Source of the DNA: Pyrinomonadaceae bacterium
GTDB taxonomy: Bacteria > Acidobacteriota > Blastocatellia > Pyrinomonadales > Pyrinomonadaceae
Direction: 5' to 3'
NCBI GenBank assembly: GCA_026129865.1
Contig: JAHCHG010000001.1
Location: 186,001 to 250,000, forward strand
Length of the DNA stretch: 64,000 nucleotides
Shown: piece by piece, positions 49,859 to 57,050 of the stretch
Position numbering within the stretch: position 1 is the stretch's first letter
Layout of the letters: each line of letters opens with the position of its first letter
Notes under the pieces: generated by a model
Told to the model about the DNA's origin: nothing
The model's input: only the letters and a program-made list of their open reading frames with translations
Database searches by the model: none
Translations under genes and position numbers: made by a program

Positions 49859-50815
49859 CTAAGTCAATTTCAAAAGATTTTCAAAGGCAACCGCCGCTGC
49901 TCCAAGCACACCGGCATCGTCCCCGCGCTCCGCGCGCACTATTCTAGCACGTTCTCCAGGTTCCGGATAACTCCTTTGATGTACGATACTTCGAGCTTCT
50001 TCGATAAAAAGGTCCCAACCGGCGGAAGCACCTCCCCCAATTACGAGAACTTCAGGATTTAGAACATTTACTAGTCCGGCAAAGGCGATTCCGAGATAAA
50101 AGCCTTGTTTTTTGAAAACTTGCAGCGCAAGTTCGTCGCCTCTTGTGCCGGCTTCGAAAATTTCGAGCGATGTCAGCAACTCATCATCAACTAAGCTTGT
50201 TTCCGGAAAATCGTCCTTCATTTCCCGCGCCATTCTTACGAGAGCAGTCGCCGAGGCGTATTGTTCTAAACAGCCAATGCTGCCGCACCCGCATTTTGCG
50301 CCGGTTGGTTCTACACAAACATGACCGATCTCGCCGGCAGTTCCGTCGATTCCGCGAAGAATTTTTCCGTCGATAATGACACCGCCGCCGACGCCCGTTC
50401 CGAGCGTAACGCAGATCGATGTCATCGCTCCTACAGATGCACCGAATCGATTTTCGCCGATGGCTGCAGCATTTGCGTCGTTTTCGAGAAAACACGGCAG
50501 CGAAAGCGCCTTGCTTACCGCACGTGTAATGTTGAACCCGCTGAGCGAACGAACGTTCGGCGCGTCAAGAACAATTCCGCGCGAAACATCCACAGTGCCC
50601 GGAACTGCGACCGCAATACCTGCGATCGATGCAGGGCTTCCTAACTTTTCTTTACACTCTTGAGCGGCGGAATAAATTAGTTCGACGATCTCGTTTGCTC
50701 CGGAATGCCCCGGAGTTTTACGCCGAACACGCTGAAGGATCGAGCCGTCCCCATCGACCGCAGACATGCGAAGATTTGTCCCGCCAAGGTCGGCTGCCAA
50801 AATTAAGTTTTTCAT
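49859..50815 (-). CDS. ROK-family glucokinase
   Basis: ATP-dependent sugar kinase, most likely glucokinase. The start is the ATG at 50815, as the TTG one codon earlier adds nothing. Motifs: N-terminal phosphate loop LAADLGGTNLRMSAV, ENDANAAAIGENRFG, GTGVGGGVI, EIGHVCVEPTGAKCGCGSIGCLEQYAS with the zinc-binding CxCGxxGCxE pattern that identifies ROK kinases, and a late VIGGGASAG. Length (318 aa) is typical. Monosaccharide specificity cannot be read from sequence. It is 29 bp downstream of the antiporter gene on the same strand. Confidence 0.9.
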   Translation of the reverse strand: MKNLILAADLGGTNLRMSAVDGDGSILQRVRRKTPGHSGANEIVELIYSAAQECKEKLGSPASIAGIAVAVPGTVDVSRGIVLDAPNVRSLSGFNITRAVSKALSLPCFLENDANAAAIGENRFGASVGAMTSICVTLGTGVGGGVIIDGKILRGIDGTAGEIGHVCVEPTGAKCGCGSIGCLEQYASATALVRMAREMKDDFPETSLVDDELLTSLEIFEAGTRGDELALQVFKKQGFYLGIAFAGLVNVLNPEVLVIGGGASAGWDLFIEEARSIVHQRSYPEPGERARIVRAERGDDAGVLGAAAVAFENLLKLT

Positions 50816-50844
50816 CAATTAGGTTTTCAGATCTATCCAACCGG

Positions 50845-52710
50845 TCAGATTTGCAGCCGGTTCTGAGCATCCTCGAGTGATTCTGAATCTCCGAGCAGTG
50901 TCAGGATGTCATTATATCTTATGACGGTCGAACCGTTCGGTGGAATCAATTTCCCGTCGCGTCGAAGTGCGACAACCAAACAACCTTGAAGTTTCAAACT
51001 CGCTAGACTACTTCCAAGCCGCTTTTTCGATGTAACGCGAACTTCAGCGATCTTTTCGTCCTGTTTCTCGCCGCGTGTGGCAAGAAGTTTGAACAAACTG
51101 GGACGCAGAACCATATTCTCGAGGATGGCGGCTGCGGCGTGAACAGGGCTCATCGTTTCAATTCCGGCTTCGGTGAACGCTGTGAAATTAGAAGTCGTAT
51201 TGGCGCGCGCGACGATTCGAGTGTCGTTGAAATTGGAGCGGATCACCTGACTAATAAGAATGTTGACCTTGTCGCTCGGGGTTGCAACGATAACAACTTT
51301 ATTATTGTCAGCACCGACTTTTTTCAGAACGTCGATATTCGTCGCGTCCGCGCAGTAAACATTGACTCCCTTTAGCTTTTTAGCTTCGGCACAATTATCT
51401 TCGTCGGTATCGATTATAGAAACGCTTTCTCCTGCGCCGACAAGTTTTTCCGCTAGAATTCGTGCGGTTTCATCTGCTCCGATAATTATTGACAGTTTTG
51501 GCATAACTTTAAAAATTCTCGCTAACCAGCCGGCTGCGGTTCCCTCGACAAGGACGGTTCCAAGAATAACTGCGAAGACAAGCGCGACCATTTTTTTGCC
51601 TTCAACATAACCGAACTGCGGCAACTCTAAAGCGAACAAAGTCGCGACCGATGCTGCAACAATTCCCCGCGGTCCTAGAAATGAAATAAAGAACTTCTCA
51701 TTTCGCTGTAGTTCGGATCCATAAGTAGAAAGGAACACACGAACCGGTCGCACCGCCAACATTATTAAAGCAACGATCAAAACCCCGCGCCAGCCGATAT
51801 CGGCAAGATCTTCAAGCCGAAGACTGGCGGCGAGTAGAATGAAGACTGCCGAGATCGCTATCGATGCAAGATCGCCCTTAAATTCTTCAACAACTTCTTT
51901 ATGAGGTATGTCTAACGAACCGATCGCTATACCGGCGATCGCCGCCGCCATCACGCCCGATTCGTGCGCAAACAGTTCTGCAACCGTGTAGGCAAACAAG
52001 GCGCTGCCCAGGATCACCAGACGGGAAAATTTTGCAGGAAGCAAATGAAATCTGTTCGAGATCAGCCAAATATATAGTGCAACCAGAACTCCGGCAACGG
52101 CACCTGCTGCGATCGTTTTAATTCCCTGCGTTGCAACGTACGTCCAATCGCCCTTATTGGTAATCGCCGTGAATATGATCGCAGCAAGTATGACGCCGAA
52201 CGCATCCGCGATAACGGATTCGCTCTCCAGCGTCGAGCGAACACGCCTGTTTACGAGTACTTTTTGCAGAATCGGTGTAATTACCGTCGGACCCGTTACA
52301 GAAATGAGCGCGCCGAACAGGATGCTTATCTCCCACGAGATCCCGAGCAGATAATGTGCGAGACACCCGCCGAGAATGGTTGTGATCAGCAATCCAACCG
52401 TCGTTAAGCCTGCGACCGCCCTCGATGTGTGCTTCAGATCGTAGATATTTAGAAGCAATCCGCCTTCAAAAACAACGATCGCCACGGACATCTTTACGAT
52501 CAGGCTGAATCCTTCCTTGAGGAGTTCGGGTTGGATGAGACCAAGAATGTCGGGTCCGAATATCAATCCTGCAAGCAGCAGCGGTCCGGTCGCCGGAAGC
52601 CGGATCCTTTCCGCGAAGATCTGCGAAGATGTCCCGACGAGCAGCACGAATACAAGCGTCACTAGGATCGCCATTACCGGGTCTAATTTAAACAAATAGG
52701 ATTCGATCAT
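50845..52710 (-). CDS. Cation:proton antiporter (CPA1/NhaP-like) with C-terminal TrkA (RCK) domain
   Basis: A 621-residue membrane transporter. About twelve transmembrane helices cover 1-400 with NhaP/KefB-like motifs: GPLLLAGLIFGPDILG, VIADAFGVILAAIIF, and FFISFLGPRGIVAASVA, which contains the GPRG motif of CPA1 members. The cytosolic part (about 405-621) holds a TrkA_N Rossmann fold (IIGADETARILAEKLV, GVNVYCADATNIDVL) and a TrkA_C end (DGKLIPPNGSTVIRYNDILTLLG). Such regulators bind NAD(H) or nucleotides. It may exchange Na+ or K+ for H+ in pH and salt homeostasis. Together with the K+ channel at 60 kb it suggests active K+/Na+ control. Confidence 0.87.
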   Translation of the reverse strand: MIESYLFKLDPVMAILVTLVFVLLVGTSSQIFAERIRLPATGPLLLAGLIFGPDILGLIQPELLKEGFSLIVKMSVAIVVFEGGLLLNIYDLKHTSRAVAGLTTVGLLITTILGGCLAHYLLGISWEISILFGALISVTGPTVITPILQKVLVNRRVRSTLESESVIADAFGVILAAIIFTAITNKGDWTYVATQGIKTIAAGAVAGVLVALYIWLISNRFHLLPAKFSRLVILGSALFAYTVAELFAHESGVMAAAIAGIAIGSLDIPHKEVVEEFKGDLASIAISAVFILLAASLRLEDLADIGWRGVLIVALIMLAVRPVRVFLSTYGSELQRNEKFFISFLGPRGIVAASVATLFALELPQFGYVEGKKMVALVFAVILGTVLVEGTAAGWLARIFKVMPKLSIIIGADETARILAEKLVGAGESVSIIDTDEDNCAEAKKLKGVNVYCADATNIDVLKKVGADNNKVVIVATPSDKVNILISQVIRSNFNDTRIVARANTTSNFTAFTEAGIETMSPVHAAAAILENMVLRPSLFKLLATRGEKQDEKIAEVRVTSKKRLGSSLASLKLQGCLVVALRRDGKLIPPNGSTVIRYNDILTLLGDSESLEDAQNRLQI

Positions 52711-53155
52711 TTAGTAAAGTCGACTCGAAAAACAAAATCAAATTTTTCAACAAATGCAGGGATTTTGCAAAATTCCGCGAACGATTGTTTTTGATCAAAA
52801 TGGTTAATTCAGGAATTTCGGTCTTCAATTTTTGTTAGATTTTCATGTTTTTTTATAAAAAACGTCGAACCGGGCGAGCTAAAGGCGGATTATTCACGAC
52901 TTTTCATTCCTTTATAAATTCGTATCGGTTCTTTTTACAAATTTGTTGATAAACGCGTTTCGAACGAAGGGCATTTTGTGATATAAATTAAGACGAATTT
53001 TAAGCCTTTGAAATTTCGTAAACTCAACAATACTTTAGCTTTAATTTTTCGAATACTTTCCAAGTTTTTGTTGACATCACAAACGAATTCGTGTAAAAGT
53101 TTCAAAGGTCTGATTTTTTGATAACTTTCATTGAACGCGAAACAAGAGGAGAATT
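52711..53155. other. AT-rich intergenic region before the FecR-like pair
   Basis: A 445-bp AT-rich gap between the divergent antiporter gene and the first FecR-like gene. It contains the promoter at 53071-53099, a short inverted repeat of T7/A6 (about 52847-52867) and the palindrome ACGAATTCGT (53083-53092) within the promoter spacer. No reading frame or known RNA is recognised. The region is AT-richer than the rest of the window. Confidence 0.5.
53071..53099 (+). promoter_or_regulatory. Sigma70-type promoter of the FecR-like genes
   Basis: -35 TTGACA (53071-53076), 17-nt spacer, -10 TAAAAG (53094-53099), giving a leader of about 50 nt before the ATG at 53156. The palindrome ACGAATTCGT occupies most of the spacer and could be an operator. 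Confidence 0.5.
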
Positions 53156-53743
53156 ATGAATAGCAAAAGTTTGAGAACTAAAGCACTATCGCTGTGCCTT
53201 ATTGTTGCCACGATAGCAACTTACTCAATGGTCGCTTTGGCAGGGTCGGAAAAAGTAGCCGGAGAGCTTTTAGTGAACGGGAACAATGTTAATGGCGTAA
53301 CGGTCAACGGGGATGTCGCTCAAAGCGGGCGATCCGTCTTTACAACTAGCAGGATTATTACGCAAGCCGACGCAAGTGCATCGCTCAATTTCGGCAAAAC
53401 AGGCAGTCTGTCGATTGCTCCGAATACAGAATTTGTCGTTTCCGTTACAGAAAACGGAATTTCGGGCGAACTTCTATCGGGAGCCGTATCGGTATTGAAC
53501 GCGGAAAATAACGTGATCATTAAAACCGCAACCGGCGAAACAATTAATGCTGCTGCCGGTGAAACGGTAAATGCGAATGCTGCACGGAAACAAGATGACG
53601 ACGGCAACGGCGGCGGCGGAGCTTGGTTTATCTGGGCATTGGTACTCGGAGGCGCTGCGGCTGGAATTATTATGGCTGCAACCTCAAACAATAACGATCT
53701 TAATTTGGGTGGCGGCGTAACAGTAGTTAGCCCGAACCGTTAA
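53156..53743 (+). CDS. FecR-like exported protein with C-terminal membrane helix, twin A
   Basis: A 195-residue exported protein. Good Shine-Dalgarno AGAGGAG lies before the ATG. The signal peptide ends at VALA|G (residues 1-29). The body (about 30-145) resembles a FecR domain: GELLVNGNNVNGVTVNG, SGRSVFTTSRIITQADASASLNFGKTGSLSIAPNTEFVV, then a GELLSGAVSVLN segment, a pattern of stacked short strands. A Gly/Asp linker, a hydrophobic helix (about 154-176) and the C-terminal motif GGGVTVVSPNR end the chain. The neighbouring gene encodes a paralogue with the same ending. FecR domains occur in sigma-factor signal transducers, but here no sigma or TonB gene is near. Function unknown. Confidence 0.75.
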   Translation: MNSKSLRTKALSLCLIVATIATYSMVALAGSEKVAGELLVNGNNVNGVTVNGDVAQSGRSVFTTSRIITQADASASLNFGKTGSLSIAPNTEFVVSVTENGISGELLSGAVSVLNAENNVIIKTATGETINAAAGETVNANAARKQDDDGNGGGGAWFIWALVLGGAAAGIIMAATSNNNDLNLGGGVTVVSPNR

Positions 53744-53841
53744 TTTTTTAATTGCAACCTTTTCTTGAAGTTACAATTTTAACGCGTATAATAGAAAAGG
53801 CTTTTATTTTTTCAGGATTGATACAGGAGGAAATTAAATCA

Positions 53842-54582
53842 ATGCTCGGCACAAGTATGATTCGTAAATCACTAACATTGTTTACTGCCGTTGCTGTTTT
53901 GTTTGTTTATACAACGACCGCCTTGGCTGTTCCGAATGACGGAATGGGCGAAATTACCGTAACCGGTTCGGTTTCGGTAAATGGTCAATCAGTTGTTTCC
54001 AGCTCAACGATAAATTCGGGCAGTACAATTGTTACAGGAACAAACTCATCTGCAATCGTTAATCTGGGCGGAAACGGACGCGTGGAATTGCTCTCTGACA
54101 CTTCTCTTTCGTTGACATTCAACGAAAACAGCATTGTCGGATCTTTGGATTCCGGTAAAATTCGCGTTTCGAACAAAGCAGGTGTAGTAACTTCTTTCAC
54201 AACAAAGAACTCGACCGTAGTAGCGGACGCAGGACAAGCAAACACATTCAGCATTGACGTTGGCTGTGGCGACTCTGCACGCTGTACTCAAACTTTTGTT
54301 CAGACCACATCAGGACTCGTAACGCTTCGCAGCGGTTCGACGGATAAGCAGGTTGCTGCCGGAGCAGATGCTTCGATCGGTAACCCGTCGCAGACCGGTT
54401 GTCAGCCTTGCTTGCGTCCCGGTGGCGGCGCTCCTGTTCCGGTTGCCGGAATCGGTGCCGGTGCCCTCGCGGCACTCCTTATCGCTGCTGCAGGCGCGGT
54501 AGGAGCGGCGATCTTCCTTAGCAAGAAAGATAACGATGTGGACATTGGCGGCGGTGTTATCGTTGTCAGCCCGAATCGTTAA
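53842..54582 (+). CDS. FecR-like exported protein with C-terminal membrane helix, twin B
   Basis: Paralogue of twin A (246 aa with this start). AGGAGG (53825-53830) is 11 bp upstream of the ATG; another ATG at 53857 is possible. The signal peptide ends near TTALA|V. The FecR-like body runs to about residue 180: GEITVTGSVSVNGQSVVSS, IVTGTNSSAIVNLGGNGRVELLSDT, GSLDSGKIRVSN. Four cysteines near residues 137-192 (GCGDSARC, GCQPC) are absent from twin A. Then come a hydrophobic Gly/Ala-rich helix (about 203-227) and the shared C-terminus GGGVIVVSPNR. A strong terminator follows 26 bp after the stop. The 98-bp gap between twins contains no other gene. Confidence 0.72.
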   Translation: MLGTSMIRKSLTLFTAVAVLFVYTTTALAVPNDGMGEITVTGSVSVNGQSVVSSSTINSGSTIVTGTNSSAIVNLGGNGRVELLSDTSLSLTFNENSIVGSLDSGKIRVSNKAGVVTSFTTKNSTVVADAGQANTFSIDVGCGDSARCTQTFVQTTSGLVTLRSGSTDKQVAAGADASIGNPSQTGCQPCLRPGGGAPVPVAGIGAGALAALLIAAAGAVGAAIFLSKKDNDVDIGGGVIVVSPNR

Positions 54583-54608
54583 TTCGTTTCAGAAGATAGT
54601 TTTAAAAA

Positions 54609-54650
54609 ATGCGGGTCATGTTATTGATAACTTGACCCGCATAACTTTTT
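54609..54650 (+). terminator. Intrinsic terminator after the FecR-like twins
   Basis: ATGCGGGTCA (54609-54618) pairs perfectly with TGACCCGCAT (54633-54642), loop 14 nt, followed by AACTTTTT. A strong terminator before the UDP-glucose dehydrogenase gene. Confidence 0.8.
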
Positions 54651-54702
54651 GTCACTTTGTGAATAATTTAACAATACATTAAAGATAGATAATATTTAGA
54701 AT

Positions 54703-56001
54703 ATGCATATTGCAGTTATTGGAACAGGTTACGTCGGACTTGTAACCGGGGCATGTTTTGCTGAATTTGGTGTTGAAGTAACATGTGTTGACGTCGACGC
54801 AGGTAAGATCGAAAGATTGAACAATGGCGAAATTCCGATCTATGAACCGGGTCTCGATACCATTGTTGAGAAAAACGTTAGGGCTAACCGGCTTCACTTC
54901 ACTACGGATATTAAGAGCGCTGTCGAGCAGGCACTGGTTGTTTTCCTTGCGGTCGGGACGCCTCCGAAAGAGGACGGCTCGCCGGACATGAGCTTTTACA
55001 GGCAAGCGGCAAAAGATATTGCTCATGCGATGAACGGCTACAAGGTTCTCGTTACAAAATCGACTGTTCCGGTAGGTACCGGCAAATGGCTTCGTGATTT
55101 CGTTAAAGCAAATCTAAAGCTTGAAACCAATTTTGGCGTTGCGTCCAACCCGGAATTTTTACGCGAAGGTGCGGCAATTGAAGATTTTATGCGTCCTGAC
55201 CGCGTCGTTATTGGAAGCAACGACGAAGACGCGATCGCGATCATGAAAGATCTTTACCGACCGCTTTACCTCATTGAAACTCCAATCGTAATCACTTCGC
55301 TCGAAGCAGCGGAATTGATCAAGTACGCCGCAAACGCATTTCTCGCAACAAAGATCACTTTCATCAACGAAGTTGCGAATCTTTGCGATGCGATCGGCTG
55401 CGACGTCCACGATGTTGCGCGCGGGATGGGAATGGATAATCGCATCGGACGGAAATTTTTGCATCCCGGTCCGGGCTACGGCGGCTCGTGTTTCCCGAAA
55501 GATACGCGTGCTTTGACGACCGTTGCCGACTCGTTCGGAGTCGAAACGCTAATCGTGGATGCTGTGATCGAGGCAAACGAGCGTCAAAGGCTTGCAATGA
55601 TTCCGAAGATCGAAAAGATCGCCGGTGATCTCAATGGAAAAATAGTCGGCGTTTTAGGTTTGTCTTTCAAACCCGAAACCGACGACATGCGCGAGTCGCC
55701 CGCGATCGAGATCATCAAGGCACTTCAGTCAAAAGGCGCAACAATTCGTGCGTATGATCCTGTTGCGATGGACGAAGCCAAGCATTGTCTGCCTGATATC
55801 GAATACGTCGAAAATGAATACAGCGCGATCGACGGTGCAGACGTCCTTGTCTTTTTGACCGAGTGGAACCAATTCAGGGCGCTCGATATGAAGAAGGTAA
55901 AATCGCTTCTCAAAGAGCCGAAGATCGTCGATCTCAGAAACATATACGAGCCGGCAGAAATGCGAAAACTCGGTTTTGAATATGTCGGCGTCGGAAGATA
56001 A
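54703..56001 (+). CDS. ugd: UDP-glucose 6-dehydrogenase
   Basis: Oxidises UDP-glucose to UDP-glucuronate with two NAD+, supplying uronic acid for surface polysaccharides. The N-terminal Rossmann motif is GTGYVGLVTGACFAEFG. The catalytic Cys is Cys263 in GYGGSCFPKDTRAL. The C-terminal UDP-binding domain shows GVLGLSFKPETDDMRESPA. At 432 residues it is normal for Ugd. The adjacent epimerase gene, 79 bp downstream, points to a nucleotide-sugar branch; the gap contains a hairpin GACGGC/GCCGTC (56024-56047) without a T-run. An O-antigen ligase-like gene is present elsewhere in the window. Confidence 0.96.
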   Translation: MHIAVIGTGYVGLVTGACFAEFGVEVTCVDVDAGKIERLNNGEIPIYEPGLDTIVEKNVRANRLHFTTDIKSAVEQALVVFLAVGTPPKEDGSPDMSFYRQAAKDIAHAMNGYKVLVTKSTVPVGTGKWLRDFVKANLKLETNFGVASNPEFLREGAAIEDFMRPDRVVIGSNDEDAIAIMKDLYRPLYLIETPIVITSLEAAELIKYAANAFLATKITFINEVANLCDAIGCDVHDVARGMGMDNRIGRKFLHPGPGYGGSCFPKDTRALTTVADSFGVETLIVDAVIEANERQRLAMIPKIEKIAGDLNGKIVGVLGLSFKPETDDMRESPAIEIIKALQSKGATIRAYDPVAMDEAKHCLPDIEYVENEYSAIDGADVLVFLTEWNQFRALDMKKVKSLLKEPKIVDLRNIYEPAEMRKLGFEYVGVGR

Positions 56002-56080
56002 TCAGGTTAAATTTCAGACGAAGGACGGCACCAAACTTTTCGCCGTCGTAAATTCTATTTAGGTTGGGTAACGGCATATT

Positions 56081-57040
56081 ATGGCATTTACTGAAAAGGT
56101 TTTGGTAACCGGCGGTGCCGGATTTATCGGTTCGAATATTGCTGATGAACTCATCAAGCAAGGTGCGAAGGTTTCTATAATCGATAATTTCGCAACCGGT
56201 TTTCGGGAAAATCTTGACGAAATTTCCGGAGATTTTGAGTTCATCGAAGGCGATCTTAACGACGACGGCGTTTTGAAAACCGCTCTCGAAAACGTCTCGA
56301 TCGTGTTTCATCAGGCTGCTTTGCCGAGCGTTCCGCGATCAGTCGCAAACCCCGAAGAAACACACCAGGCGTGCGTAAATGCGACGTTTAATTTGCTTTG
56401 CAAAGCGCGCGAGCAGGGAGTGCGGCGATTCATCTATGCAGCATCGAGTTCCGCCTACGGCGATCAGGAATCTCTTCCAAAACTTGAATCAATGAGTCCC
56501 GATCCGCTTTCGCCGTATGCCGCCGCCAAACTAATGGGCGAATATTATTGCCGCGTTTTTTATAGTGTTTACGGCTTAGAGACCATTTGCCTTCGATACT
56601 TCAACGTGTTTGGACCGCGCCAGAATCCTTCGTCGATGTATTCGGGCGTAATTTCAAGGTTCATCGACGCATTGATGAGCGGCACAAAACCTCAGATCTA
56701 CGGCGACGGCGAACAATCGCGCGACTTTACTTACATCGCAAACGTCGTAAACGCCAATCTCCGTGCAGCACAGACTTCGGACGGAATCGGGCTTGTAATG
56801 AACGCTGCCAACGGCGAACGCATATCGCTCAATCAACTCCTAGAAGTTTTAAAGGATATCACTGGAAAGACGGATGTTACTGCCGAGTATCACGATGCGC
56901 GAAAAGGCGACGTAAAACATTCGCAGGCATCCAACGAACTCGCAAAGCGATATTTAGATTACGAAAATTTAATCGGTTTGGAAGAAGGTCTGCGGCGCAC
57001 GATCGATTGGTGGAAAAACAGCCGGTTCGCAAATAAGTAA
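56081..57040 (+). CDS. NAD-dependent nucleotide-sugar epimerase (GalE/WbpP-like SDR)
   Basis: An extended short-chain dehydrogenase that probably epimerises a UDP-hexose or UDP-HexNAc at C4. Rossmann motif GGAGFIGSNIADEL, then HQAALPSVPRSVANPEETHQ (resembling WbpP/VipB), catalytic Ser in AASSSAYG and the YxxxK pair in SPYAAAKLMGEYY, and LRYFNVFGPRQNPSS. These features make GalE or UDP-GlcNAc C4-epimerase likely; UDP-glucuronate epimerase is also possible given the upstream ugd. Length (319 aa) is normal. Its stop lies 10 bp from the convergent PBP gene. Confidence 0.88.
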   Translation: MAFTEKVLVTGGAGFIGSNIADELIKQGAKVSIIDNFATGFRENLDEISGDFEFIEGDLNDDGVLKTALENVSIVFHQAALPSVPRSVANPEETHQACVNATFNLLCKAREQGVRRFIYAASSSAYGDQESLPKLESMSPDPLSPYAAAKLMGEYYCRVFYSVYGLETICLRYFNVFGPRQNPSSMYSGVISRFIDALMSGTKPQIYGDGEQSRDFTYIANVVNANLRAAQTSDGIGLVMNAANGERISLNQLLEVLKDITGKTDVTAEYHDARKGDVKHSQASNELAKRYLDYENLIGLEEGLRRTIDWWKNSRFANK

Positions 57041-57050
57041 TTTCCGGTCA

